Assembly (NCBI RefSeq): GCF_006716125.1
Contig: NZ_VFOM01000002.1
Coordinates: 124,001-188,000, forward strand
Reading direction: 5' to 3'
Source of the DNA: Homoserinimonas aerilata
GTDB lineage: Bacteria; Actinomycetota; Actinomycetes; Actinomycetales; Microbacteriaceae
Length of the DNA: 64,000 nt
The position numbers and the translations under genes were made by a program. The notes beneath the pieces were generated by a model, which saw only the letters and a program-made list of their open reading frames with translations, was not told the DNA's origin and ran no database searches. Below are positions 24,112 to 32,005 of this stretch, in pieces (the stretch's first letter is position 1; each line of letters starts with the position of its first letter).

Positions 24112-25703
24112 CAGGACTCGTTCTCGTCTTCGTTGGGGAGTGGGTCGCCGGTGAACGTGGCGGGGTCAGGCGCGGACGTACCGCGCTCGGCGACGATCCG
24201 CTTCACTTCCTCGTCGATCTTCGTGTCGTCCCAGTCAGGGTTGAACAACTCCACCTTGCGGCGGGTCGATGCGGCGCCAGCGGCATCAAGGAACTGGATC
24301 GTGCGGGCCAGCTGCTCCGGGTCTGTTTGCGAGATGTCCGCGAACATGACCACAGGTTCTTCGAACCGCCCGCCACCCTTGCCCGGGAACAGCTTGCCGT
24401 CGAGCTCGAGCGCCACCGACGACTGCTCTGCAATGGCGCGCTTGTCGTAGAGGGTCTTCTTGTCGCGGGTGATCTCTTCCCGCTTGTCGCGCAGCAACTC
24501 GCCTGTCGCGGTGACTTGCGATGCGCCGTCGTCGTCGATGCTGCGGGTGCCCTGCCCTGCAGCGCGGAAGATCTCACGCCACAGTGCGCGGGCGGTGCGC
24601 TCGTGCTCGTCGACGCGGATTGCGAACTGCACCTTGTCCATGGTGATCTTGCCAACCTCACCGGGCACGTCGAGCCCGGCGAAGAACTCCTGCCCGCTGT
24701 CGAAGAACCCACCCTGTCCGACACCGTTCGACTGCAGCGCAGACGAGGGGACGAGAACCTTGCCGCCGGCCAGCTTGAGGTCGCGCATCCACGACGACAT
24801 GGTCTCGTCGAGGGCGTCGAAGAGGGGCAGTGATCCGGCGAAGTCGGAGCGGCCGGCGAATGCCAGCTGGCCCTTCTTCCGCCATGCCCGTGTGGGCATG
24901 TTGAGGTTGTACGAGGCGGTGAGCCGGTCGAGGCCGGTCACAATGCCAGCCTCGGAGTTGATCATCTTCGCCAGATGTGCGGTCTCCGGTCGATCTTCCA
25001 ACGCAACGACACGGCCGATGTTCGTCTCGGAGCCCTGATACAGGACGTGCTGAATGCGGCCGACTTCGTGGTGCTCGAGGTGACGGAAGACGACCGACTT
25101 GTCGACGTACTCCGTCCACATGGTGCACGCGATGAGCTTGCCCTTGCGGAACTCGGGAATGACGACATCGACCGCGTATGAGGCGAGCCACACGTGATCG
25201 GATATATCGAGATCCCACTCGGAGGTGATGACCGTCGCGCCGAACACTGACTTGAGTTCGCCCATGGTGTTGTACATGGCGTGCGCAGCATCCGAGTTGG
25301 CGATCTCGTCGAGGCGCAGCTGCTCTTTGCTTGGGGTTGCCGCGACCACGGATGCTGACGCGCCCTGCGAAGTCGCGACGGCAAGCTGCACCTCCGGGGG
25401 TACAGCGAACACCGAATCGGAGGCGATCGTCGCAAGGTCAGCAGGTGCGGGAACGTGCAGGCGCGTGCGTGACTGTCCGGTCGGCACGGGCCGGCCCCAG
25501 AACATGCGCGACGCTGCACCGACGACACCGCCGCGCATCGGCTGGCCACGGTGAACGTGGGTGGCTTCCTGCTGCTCGCGACGGTAGATCTTCTCGAGCT
25601 CGTCGGTGTCGCCCAGATACCATGCTTCGTTCTCGCGGTACTGGCTGTAGGCGAAGTCCCAGGGTGCGGGTGGCCACGCTGTGTTCGGGGCAGGAAGCGC
25701 CAT
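24111..25703 (-). CDS. Portal protein
   Basis: A 530-residue protein starting at ATG 25703 with AGGAGG upstream. It follows terminase and shows the features of SPP1/actinophage portals: an N-terminal DNA-facing part with EAWYLGDTDELEKIYRREQQE, central beta segments and a helical C-terminus ending in acidic residues. It forms the dodecameric vertex through which TerL pumps DNA. The longer frame upstream reads back into terL and is rejected. Confidence 0.9.
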   Translation of the reverse strand: MALPAPNTAWPPAPWDFAYSQYRENEAWYLGDTDELEKIYRREQQEATHVHRGQPMRGGVVGAASRMFWGRPVPTGQSRTRLHVPAPADLATIASDSVFAVPPEVQLAVATSQGASASVVAATPSKEQLRLDEIANSDAAHAMYNTMGELKSVFGATVITSEWDLDISDHVWLASYAVDVVIPEFRKGKLIACTMWTEYVDKSVVFRHLEHHEVGRIQHVLYQGSETNIGRVVALEDRPETAHLAKMINSEAGIVTGLDRLTASYNLNMPTRAWRKKGQLAFAGRSDFAGSLPLFDALDETMSSWMRDLKLAGGKVLVPSSALQSNGVGQGGFFDSGQEFFAGLDVPGEVGKITMDKVQFAIRVDEHERTARALWREIFRAAGQGTRSIDDDGASQVTATGELLRDKREEITRDKKTLYDKRAIAEQSSVALELDGKLFPGKGGGRFEEPVVMFADISQTDPEQLARTIQFLDAAGAASTRRKVELFNPDWDDTKIDEEVKRIVAERGTSAPDPATFTGDPLPNEDENES

Positions 25704-25711
25704 GATGCCTC

Positions 25712-26998
25712 CTATGCGGCGTGAAGTGCGGGCGTCCAGATGTTCTTGGTCGAGTGGGTGATGTAGCGGCCGCCGTCGAGGTAGTGGTCGTCTTCCTTCA
25801 CCACTTCGTCGTCGCCTTTGTCGGTGGCTTTCTCTGACCATCGGTATTCAGTGACTTCGGATTGCCAGCCGGGGCAGCGGTCGGTGACGATGAGCTGGTC
25901 ACGGTCGAGCAGGTTCCCGATGGTGGCGATGCCGGCGAGGACACTGTTGTCGGCCGCCCAGGGTGAGAGCGACTGGCCGCGCAGGTCGTTGTGCAGCTGC
26001 TGGCGGAACGATGCGGCGGCCGGGTCGAGCATGATGAACCGCGGCTGCAGCAGCGTCGGGTACGGCGTGTGCTCTTTGGGGAGCCATTCGCGGAACCGTT
26101 TCGACAGCTCGGCGTCAGTGAGGCGGATGCCGGACTCTTTCGAGTCGTAACCCCACTCGTCCATGAGTACTAGGCGTGGCTTCGTCTCGTCGGTGAGGCC
26201 GAGCATGAGCGCTGTGGTGGCGTTCGTGGTGCCGTAGTCCATGCCGATGCCGATGATGTCCTGCATCTGCGGCATCTGGTCGAACGGGATGACGTGGCGT
26301 TTCTCGTCCCACATCGGATACACGGCGCCGGCGGCGTTCGTCCACTCGCCCTTGATCATCCGGTCGTAGAAGACACCGGAGAAGGATGCTTCCATGTCGG
26401 CGATGTACTCGGCCGACAGGTTCGGGTTGTCCTTCATCGTGAAGTGGAATGAGATCAGGTTCTTGGTGCCCGCTTCGAGGATCCACTTCTTGCGGATCCA
26501 GTGGTTCTTCGATGCGGGGTTCATCGTCGCGAGAAGACGGGCGCCGTCGACACGCAGACGGCTGATGAGCATGTTCCAGAAGTCCTCAGGCATAAGGGCG
26601 GCTTCGTCGACGTAGGCGAGCGCGACCGTCGCACCTTGGATGCGTCCGACAGCCTTCGCATCCTTCGCCCCGACGAGCAGCACCTCACGGCCGAGGATCA
26701 CCGCTGACGTCGCGCCAGGCGTGTAGTGGATCTGCGAAGTTATGACGGAGCCGAAGATCGTCGTGTTCTGGAACAGCACGAAGATGTTCTGGTAGATCGT
26801 CTGCAGCGACCCGCCCACGATGATGATGATCCCCGTGCGCGGTGCGACGACGATCGCGAGGAGGAACGCGAACAGCGACGCAACCGTCTTCCCCGCCGAC
26901 ACGGACCCGTACCAGAGTGCCAGCTTCCGGTCCATCGCATCCACGATGGAGAGGATCTGGGCCTTGGAGACGAGGCGCTCGATGTCGCTCAGGTTCAC
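25712..26998 (-). CDS. Terminase large subunit
   Basis: A 428-residue packaging motor. The ATPase domain carries a Walker A-like GSVSAGKT near residue 33 and Walker B VALAYVDEA, with the coupling motif in MNPASKNHW. The RNase H-like nuclease domain begins near IIGIGMDYGTTN (first catalytic Asp), with further acids in LVLMDEW and FIMLDPAA. I start at GTG 26998, 13 bp after the TerS stop; the longer frame would overlap terS heavily. The short length suits a pac- or cos-type siphovirus TerL. Confidence 0.92.
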   Translation of the reverse strand: MNLSDIERLVSKAQILSIVDAMDRKLALWYGSVSAGKTVASLFAFLLAIVVAPRTGIIIIVGGSLQTIYQNIFVLFQNTTIFGSVITSQIHYTPGATSAVILGREVLLVGAKDAKAVGRIQGATVALAYVDEAALMPEDFWNMLISRLRVDGARLLATMNPASKNHWIRKKWILEAGTKNLISFHFTMKDNPNLSAEYIADMEASFSGVFYDRMIKGEWTNAAGAVYPMWDEKRHVIPFDQMPQMQDIIGIGMDYGTTNATTALMLGLTDETKPRLVLMDEWGYDSKESGIRLTDAELSKRFREWLPKEHTPYPTLLQPRFIMLDPAAASFRQQLHNDLRGQSLSPWAADNSVLAGIATIGNLLDRDQLIVTDRCPGWQSEVTEYRWSEKATDKGDDEVVKEDDHYLDGGRYITHSTKNIWTPALHAA

Positions 26999-27011
26999 CG
27001 TGTGCCCCGAA

Positions 27012-27542
27012 TCACGACTGCTCAGAGTCTGAGGCCGCGATATCCGAGCCTTCTGTACCCCGATAGCGATCGGCAGCCACGCGGAAGCCAGCGGCGATCT
27101 GGTCGAGCACACCAACCGCCTGGTCAAGACCGCCGTTGTCCTTCTCGACGATGCGGCTGATCTTGTCGAACACGATGGCCGTAGAGGTGATGATCGTGCG
27201 CCGAGCCTCAACAGGAACCGTGTCGAGCTCCTCAGAGGCAAAGGTATTGTCCTTGCCACCGAAGTTGAACACAGTGAACGGCTTGTCGAGCATGTCGAGC
27301 ATGTCGTTCGCCGCGACGTTGAGACGCTGCGCCAGGTTCAGCCGCGCCTCAGCAAGATCGACCGAGCGGGCCGCCTGTGCGTCTTTTGTCGCTGACCGGT
27401 CAAAGGCGCGGTCATTGTCTTTGCACACGTTGGTGACTGATCCGGTGCTGACGCCGGTTTGGCGGGCGATCTCGTTACGGGCGAGTCCTTGTGCGTGGAG
27501 TGCGAGGATCTGGTCCCGTTGCTCGTCTGTGAGCTTGGCCAT
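27012..27542 (-). CDS. Terminase small subunit
   Basis: A 176-residue protein with an N-terminal helix-turn-helix (residues about 5-40, ILALHAQGLARNEIARQTGV and following) and a helical oligomerisation region. It lies immediately before terL and would recognise phage DNA for packaging. HTH type and position are typical of actinophage TerS. Confidence 0.85.
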   Translation of the reverse strand: MAKLTDEQRDQILALHAQGLARNEIARQTGVSTGSVTNVCKDNDRAFDRSATKDAQAARSVDLAEARLNLAQRLNVAANDMLDMLDKPFTVFNFGGKDNTFASEELDTVPVEARRTIITSTAIVFDKISRIVEKDNGGLDQAVGVLDQIAAGFRVAADRYRGTEGSDIAASDSEQS

Positions 27543-27569
27543 GGGATCACCTCGGGAGCGGTCTAGGTA

Positions 27570-28040
27570 CTACGTCGCCTCTTGCGGCGTAGCTTTGCGC
27601 TGCGGCAGTCCTTGGGCTGTCCGGCGCTGGTACTTCTTGGCTTGGCGGATGCGCTGGCATGGGCGGCATTCGAGTAGGCCTCTGGCGCTGCGGTAGTTGT
27701 TCGCTTCGTTGCGTTCGTGGCCGCGCTTGCACGCGTCGGGCCGTCCGAGGGAGGCGGGGTCGCGGTAAGGGAGCCCGCGGCGCGTGTTCTCGATCTGGGT
27801 GACAGGTTCGAGGTGTGCCGGGTTGATGCAGTCCCGCACACGGCATAGGTGATCGATGTGGAGGCCATCGGGGATGTCGCCGACGTGTGTTTCGTAGCTG
27901 ACGCGGTGGGCGAGCATCTGCTTGCGGTCGATCTGAATGGTGCCGTAACCGTGCGGGTCTACGTAGGCCGTCCAGCGCCAGCACCCGTTGTCGTCGACGC
28001 GGTGGTGTTGAGCCAGTCGGTCTTCGATGGGGGTCTTCAC
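27570..28040 (-). CDS. HNH endonuclease of the packaging module
   Basis: A 156-residue HNH protein starting at GTG 28040 (AAGGAG 7 bp upstream). The N-terminus carries CWRWTAYVDPHGYG; the HNH core is HIDHLCRVRDCINPAHLEPV, followed by Cys/His pairs (CKRGHE and CRPC) that may bind zinc. HNH nucleases beside terminase genes are required for cos cleavage in several phages, so a packaging role is likely; a homing role is the alternative. Confidence 0.85.
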   Translation of the reverse strand: MKTPIEDRLAQHHRVDDNGCWRWTAYVDPHGYGTIQIDRKQMLAHRVSYETHVGDIPDGLHIDHLCRVRDCINPAHLEPVTQIENTRRGLPYRDPASLGRPDACKRGHERNEANNYRSARGLLECRPCQRIRQAKKYQRRTAQGLPQRKATPQEAT

Positions 28041-28236
28041 CGTGATGCTCCTTCGCGGGAGGTGGGAGTCGACGGTCGTCGCAGGTACGCCTGGCCCCGA
28101 AAGGTGAGGGCGTGATGGGTCGTCCTTCACTGCGGGTTGCGCGCTGGTGTTGACGGCGACCGTCGGGGAGATGCCATGCGCTCGCGCCGCGGTGTCTGCT
28201 CTGTCCGGCGGGGATGGCAAGTGTGGGGGAATGACG

Positions 28237-28264
28237 AAAGCCCCGCCGGGGGAGCGGGGCTTTC
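28237..28264 (-). terminator. Terminator between early and late operons
   Basis: A GC-rich stem of 9 to 10 bp (AAAGCCCCGC at 28238-28247 with GCGGGGCTTT at 28254-28263) with a 6-nt loop follows the gene ending at 28316. It is flanked by A- and T-runs, so could work in both directions. It would separate early genes from the HNH-terminase late operon. No clear late promoter is seen in the rest of the 28041-28315 gap. Confidence 0.8.
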
Positions 28265-28315
28265 AAGTCGGGGCGGACGATTCTTTGCAGACTCGTCCTG
28301 TGCTCCACCAGTATG

Positions 28316-29032
28316 TCACATCGGAATTACAACCGTGTGATTCGTGGGCGTGTCGTGTTCGGGCGGGTTCTCAAGGTCCCAGGCGAATCCTCGGACGCCG
28401 GCGGATCCGGTGGCCCTCCAGTTGCAGCATCCGCATTCGACTGCGCACTGTTCGAGTCCGCCATTGCCGTCGGGTCGGTAGGTGGCGGTGAGGGCGATGC
28501 GCTTCTCTCGGTCGTACCAGCGTCCGCGTTTGCCGTTGGGGCCTGAGTTGAGGATTTGCTCGTACCAGTCGAAGCCGCACTCGGGGCACGGGTAAGGCTT
28601 CTTGGTGGTTGTGTCGATGAGCTCGAGGATGACCGGGGGTGAGAGTTTCGCTTCGATCTTCGTCTCCCATCCGTGCCAGACGTCGTGCCACAGTTCGATG
28701 TCGTGTTCGTCGGCGGTGACCATGAACGCGGCATACCAGGCGCGGAGGTTTGCCTCGGGGGTGAGGTGCGGGGTTGCGTCGGTGACGGTGCGCAGTTGTT
28801 CGAGGATCAATCCTTCGAGGAGGTCGTACTGCTGGAGGGCGTCGGCGTCGAATGGGATCTTGGACGCTGCAGAGGCGAGGCCGTTACCGCCGGTGAGGGA
28901 TGATGCGATCGCTTCTCTGAGGAGGCGGATGAGGGGGTCGCGTCGGACCCACCTTGTGCGGCCTTCGATGATGGCTGGGTAAGGGTGTTCGATGGTCAGT
29001 TTGTCGACGGCGTCGAGAAGGGTGTCGGTCAT
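28316..29032 (-). CDS. Hypothetical phage protein with Cys-rich C-terminal region
   Basis: A 238-residue protein, last gene of the early operon. The N-terminal 125 residues are helical (TLLDAVDKLTIEHPYPAIIE, with Trp-rich helices); the C-terminal half contains Cys pairs (CPECGFDWYEQ and CAVECGCCNW) that fit a zinc-binding unit. Similar proteins are frequent between SSB and terminase genes in actinophages, without known function. Confidence 0.65.
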   Translation of the reverse strand: MTDTLLDAVDKLTIEHPYPAIIEGRTRWVRRDPLIRLLREAIASSLTGGNGLASAASKIPFDADALQQYDLLEGLILEQLRTVTDATPHLTPEANLRAWYAAFMVTADEHDIELWHDVWHGWETKIEAKLSPPVILELIDTTTKKPYPCPECGFDWYEQILNSGPNGKRGRWYDREKRIALTATYRPDGNGGLEQCAVECGCCNWRATGSAGVRGFAWDLENPPEHDTPTNHTVVIPM

Positions 29033-29256
29033 GGTGTCTCCATTTCAGATTGGGAGGCGATCTGTGCTTCGAGGTCGGTCACGTTCTTCGTCCAGGTGGC
29101 GTGCCCGGTGCGGAGTGCGTCGATGCGGTTGGCGAGGTCGCGGCCGCGGGGTGTGCGGCGTTGCTCCCGGTTCAGGGCCTCGAACTCGTCGATCTGGACG
29201 ATGAATTGGGCTAGGAGCATGCGGGCGGTCGACAGCTGCCTTCTCGCGTCTCTCAT
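29029..29256 (-). CDS. Small coiled-coil protein (75 aa)
   Basis: A 75-residue, highly charged, probably all-helical protein (RQLSTARMLLAQFIVQIDEF). ATG 29256 overlaps the upstream stop (TGATG) and its own stop overlaps the next start (ATGA), so it is coupled on both sides. No family recognised. Confidence 0.6.
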   Translation of the reverse strand: MRDARRQLSTARMLLAQFIVQIDEFEALNREQRRTPRGRDLANRIDALRTGHATWTKNVTDLEAQIASQSEMETP

Positions 29257-29393
29257 CAGCTCTTCCCCTCGTGGCAGGTGCACCGGCACATCTCCGGCGA
29301 GACGAAGCCCTGGTTGCATGAGCCGCAGTGGCCCTTCACGCGGACGCGAGGTTGCGGGTTGGGCGCGTAGGTCGCGCTGATCGGCTTCGTCAT
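29256..29393 (-). CDS. Small zinc-finger-like protein (45 aa)
   Basis: A 45-residue protein with CGSC, then CRCTCH, enough ligands for one zinc site (KGHCGSCNQGFVSPEMCRC). The ATG at 29393 overlaps the SSB stop and the TGA overlaps the next ATG. Possibly a nucleic-acid or protein-binding accessory of replication. Confidence 0.6.
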   Translation of the reverse strand: MTKPISATYAPNPQPRVRVKGHCGSCNQGFVSPEMCRCTCHEGKS

Positions 29394-29893
29394 CAGAACG
29401 GTGTCTCGTCGGGGTAGGCGGGCGTGTTCCACGCGTCGCCCTGAACCGTGCCGGCAGTCGGTGGCGCGGGCGCCGCGGCTGCCCACTGCTCGGTATGTTC
29501 TGTCGTGGCGCCCGCGCCACCGCGACTGGACTGGGTGCGGGTTACGGCCGCGGTCGCGTATCGCAGCGACGGGCCGATCTCGTCAATCTCGATCTCGAAC
29601 GACGTTCGCTTCTCGCCCTTGTCGGTCTCGTACGAGCGCTGCTTGAGCCGCCCTGTGGCGATGACCCGAGAACCCTTCGTCAGGGACCCTGCGACATGCT
29701 CGGCGAACTCGCGCCACACAGATGCACGCAAGAACAGGGCGTCGCCGTCAACCCACTCATTCGTGCGCTTATCGAAGGTGCGGGGCGTTGACGCGATGGT
29801 GAAGTTTGCTACCGCCAAACCGTTGGTCGTGTACCTGAGCTCGGGATCGGCCGTGAGATTCCCGACGACGGTCACAATCGTTTCGCCTGCCAT
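29393..29893 (-). CDS. ssb: Single-stranded DNA-binding protein
   Basis: A 166-residue SSB with an OB fold: [20 protein letters not shown] at the N-terminus, [26 protein letters not shown] and [13 protein letters not shown]. The C-terminal tail is Ala/Gly/Pro-rich and ends DETPF, an acidic tip like the DDDIPF tip that recruits partners. It would protect ssDNA in phage replication and RecT-mediated recombination. Confidence 0.93.
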   Translation of the reverse strand: MAGETIVTVVGNLTADPELRYTTNGLAVANFTIASTPRTFDKRTNEWVDGDALFLRASVWREFAEHVAGSLTKGSRVIATGRLKQRSYETDKGEKRTSFEIEIDEIGPSLRYATAAVTRTQSSRGGAGATTEHTEQWAAAAPAPPTAGTVQGDAWNTPAYPDETPF

Positions 29894-30202
29894 TTACTTT
29901 CCTGCTTTCTTGTTTGCTGGCAGCCCGAACGACCGCCGCTTATCACCAACCGCAGCCCGAGTCATCCCCAGAACCGCGCAAATCTCCCTATCCGTGAGCC
30001 CGTCCTTCCAATGCCGCACAACCGGATCGTCAAGGTTCGGTGTCTTCGTCTTCCCCCCTGGCGCGAAAGTTGGGGCAGTCACCTCCGCAGCAACCGCATG
30101 AGCCAGCACGTCAGCCACCCGCACACCCTGCTTGTCCGCAATGGATGCGAGCCGACCCCACACCGTCACCGGGAGAGTCACCGTCACCGTCTTGGTGTTC
30201 AT
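29894..30202 (-). CDS. Small DNA-binding protein (ribbon-helix-helix plus HTH-like)
   Basis: A 102-residue basic protein starting at ATG 30202. The N-terminus (MNTKTVTVTLPVTVWGRLAS) looks like the beta strand and first helix of a ribbon-helix-helix domain; the C-terminus (LTDREICAVLGMTRAAVGDK) resembles a helix-turn-helix. It overlaps the upstream gene by 4 bp and ends next to ssb. A regulator or replication accessory; not further assigned. Confidence 0.6.
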   Translation of the reverse strand: MNTKTVTVTLPVTVWGRLASIADKQGVRVADVLAHAVAAEVTAPTFAPGGKTKTPNLDDPVVRHWKDGLTDREICAVLGMTRAAVGDKRRSFGLPANKKAGK

Positions 30203-30369
30203 GACGCCACCGCCTTGAGTCGTGCGGCGAGTTCGTTCGCCCGATGCATCGCCTCGGCCCACGTGTCGTGATACACCGACGCGATCGCTTCGCCGTCACG
30301 GAGCACGTACGACACCGCGTGCGGCGCGTCGGGATGATTCCAGTTGATGCACGCCACGATGACTCTCAC
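30199..30369 (-). CDS. Small hypothetical protein (56 aa)
   Basis: A 56-residue frame starting at GTG 30369, which overlaps the upstream TGA (GTGA) and has GAGAGGG in front; its stop overlaps the next ATG (ATGA). The sequence (NWNHPDAPHAVSYVLRDGEA, then a helix) resembles short phage proteins with one beta sheet and one helix. Support is coupling on both sides and coding composition. Confidence 0.55.
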   Translation of the reverse strand: MRVIVACINWNHPDAPHAVSYVLRDGEAIASVYHDTWAEAMHRANELAARLKAVAS

Positions 30370-31058
30370 GATGCCCTCTCAATCCGGGACGCCTTGTCAT
30401 GGCCGTGGTCGATCCTTCGTGAGCCCTGTGGATAACTGCCCGCCATTTCAGCCGCATCTTCTTTAGGAGATGTAGCTGTAGCCGTAGATGTAGCTGTAGC
30501 TGTAGTAGGCGCGGTCATAGCGGCGACCAACGTTTCGTCTGAGCGTTGCCCGTACGCCGTCGAAAACGCCCATTCAAGGTCGGTCACAGTGTCGGTCGCA
30601 GCCGTCGCCGGTTGCTTCAACAACGACTTCATCTGCGACTTCTCCCACGCGGGCAAATCCGGATTCTCACGCTTGAACCGCAGAATCTCGAACACCACCA
30701 CAGCCCGAATCTTGTTCGACGCGATCGCCGCATATGCGAGCGCCGCCGACACCGCCAACCGTGGCTGGCGGAGCACCCCGTCATGACGCAGGAACCCTCT
30801 CACCATGACCTCATCCGTGGATTGGTCGACGACGATCCAGTGCTTATCGGACAGCTCTTGGGCGGCGATCATCACCTGATCGGCGGACTGCTCCCGTGTC
30901 TTCGCGGCGAGACGTCCGGGGTGAAAGTCGCCCACACCGCAGTAGTTCAGATTCGACCCCATGAGCTTGTGCCAGAGCGCCTGTGCCGGGTCGGTCAGGT
31001 CACGCCATTCCGCATCACCCCAAACCTCGAGGTTGATCGATGCTTTCTCGCGGGCCAT
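30366..31058 (-). CDS. Putative phage replication protein (replisome organiser-like)
   Basis: A 230-residue protein starting at ATG 31058. The N-terminal 100 residues (INLEVWGDAEWRDLTDPAQA, YCGVGDFHPGRLA, then MVRGFLRHDGVL) fit the winged-helix domain found in actinophage replication initiators. The tail is low in complexity, with a Thr/Ala run encoded by six tandem hexamers, and ends basic. Position between an HNH gene and ssb fits a replication role. No DnaB- or primase-type gene is seen in the prophage, so it probably recruits the host replisome. Confidence 0.6.
   Translation of the reverse strand: MAREKASINLEVWGDAEWRDLTDPAQALWHKLMGSNLNYCGVGDFHPGRLAAKTREQSADQVMIAAQELSDKHWIVVDQSTDEVMVRGFLRHDGVLRQPRLAVSAALAYAAIASNKIRAVVVFEILRFKRENPDLPAWEKSQMKSLLKQPATAATDTVTDLEWAFSTAYGQRSDETLVAAMTAPTTATATSTATATSPKEDAAEMAGSYPQGSRRIDHGHDKASRIERAS
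30471..30506 (+). repeat. Tandem hexamer repeat (TGTAGC-like, six units) inside the replication gene
   Basis: Six consecutive hexamers, four exact TGTAGC and two variants (CGTAGA, TGTAGT), encode the Thr/Ala run of the replication protein on the opposite strand. Such arrays change length by slippage in steps of two codons without breaking the frame, and can serve as origin iterons in some phages. Confidence 0.6.
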
Positions 31059-31059
31059 G

Positions 31060-31449
31060 TCAGCCCACCATCCCTTCTCGTATTGCTCCGATGAGCACCA
31101 AATAATCGACAGCGCCGATCGGGTGGATCTGTTCCTTGCCGCCGTCGTTGTCGAACCGCCACCAGGTGGCATCGAACGTGCGGAACTTCGGCACCAGCAG
31201 CGGGTCATGCTTCGACCGGATCGCCCAGCCGAGCGCCTCTCCTTTATGTCCGGAGTGGGCGACACCATGGCAGCCGGTGTGATTCCCCCAGCCGCACAGG
31301 TGCAAGGCGTTGCCGAGGGTGTCAGGACCACCACGGGACCGGAATTGGCAGTGGTGGGCCTCAGTTGCCTCATTCAGCCCACAGCCCTCGCACAGCCCCT
31401 TAGACCGTTTCTTGAGTGCCCGGAGAACCGCCGGGGGGAATGCGCTCAC
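31060..31449 (-). CDS. HNH endonuclease
   Basis: A 129-residue HNH protein starting at GTG 31449. Conserved residues: GLCEGCGLNEATEAHHCQFR, in which the paired Cys and His-His lie, then the Asn-containing LGNALHLCGWGNHTGCHGVAH with the final His. The fold fits a free-standing HNH nuclease. It ends 2 bp before the replication gene. Role unknown: replication accessory or homing nuclease. Confidence 0.82.
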   Translation of the reverse strand: MSAFPPAVLRALKKRSKGLCEGCGLNEATEAHHCQFRSRGGPDTLGNALHLCGWGNHTGCHGVAHSGHKGEALGWAIRSKHDPLLVPKFRTFDATWWRFDNDGGKEQIHPIGAVDYLVLIGAIREGMVG

Positions 31450-31463
31450 GAGGTCACCGCCGA

Positions 31464-31469
31464 TAGAGT
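31464..31469 (+). promoter_or_regulatory. Candidate -10 box of the 31477 gene
   Basis: TAGAGT ends 7 nt before ATG 31477 on the + strand, inside a 27-bp divergent gap. The geometry fits a leaderless transcript starting at the ATG. The -35 region is weak. Confidence 0.35.
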
Positions 31470-31476
31470 GCGGGGC

Positions 31477-31995
31477 ATGAATGAGGCAAATCTGATCGTG
31501 AACTTCGCTTTGATGGCCGCGACTGTCGCCTCTGCGATTGTGGCGTGGTGGCAAGCATTCGGTGCGGTAAAGGCCAAGCGCTTAGCAGAAGACGCCCGTG
31601 ATGCAGCAGTCGGTGCGCTTGAGCGATCTGCGCGAGCGCTGGAGGATTCCAACGACTTGGTAAAGAGGTTCGCGCCTGCTGAAGAGGCATCATGGGAGAT
31701 CGAGTCTCTGCAGAATCGACCGCACGAATACTTCGTCAGAAATGTGGGCATACGGATGGCGCGCAATGTTGTGCTTAGCGCCCATCCGCCGCTGCAAGAG
31801 AGCTCTGGGGCATCTCCCGGCGAGGGCGAAACGGGAATAATTAACTCTTCAGCCAAAGCGCCACGAGACGTTGAGCCCAACAACGTGATCCAGTTCAACG
31901 CATCGGTGTACCTAACGGGGCCGCGGTTACGCTTGCGAGTCGACTGGGAAGACGAAGACGGGAGTGCAAGGCACGCCTTCCGAGACATGCCATGA
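31477..31995 (+). CDS. Lone + strand membrane-anchored protein (putative moron)
   Basis: A 172-residue protein starting at ATG 31477. Residues 5-25 are a hydrophobic helix (IVNFALMAATVASAIVAWW), residues about 30-65 a charged coiled coil and the rest a soluble beta-rich domain (EYFVRNVGIRMARNVVLSAH). It would be anchored in the membrane with its domain probably inside. It is the only + strand gene within the minus-strand lytic block, with its own candidate promoter and a slightly lower GC content than its neighbours by eye. This is how prophage morons expressed in the lysogen look. No family recognised. Confidence 0.7.
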   Translation: MNEANLIVNFALMAATVASAIVAWWQAFGAVKAKRLAEDARDAAVGALERSARALEDSNDLVKRFAPAEEASWEIESLQNRPHEYFVRNVGIRMARNVVLSAHPPLQESSGASPGEGETGIINSSAKAPRDVEPNNVIQFNASVYLTGPRLRLRVDWEDEDGSARHAFRDMP

Positions 31996-32005
31996 CAACG
32001 CTCAC

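Noticed and set aside
28041..28236. N-terminal extension of the HNH gene to 28220
   Set aside because: The extension is low in structure and lacks a ribosome-binding site, while GTG 28040 has a good one at proper spacing.
30471..30506. Possible CRISPR-like or VNTR array
   Set aside because: Units are six bases without spacers and lie in frame inside a coding region; no CRISPR repeats seen anywhere in the window.
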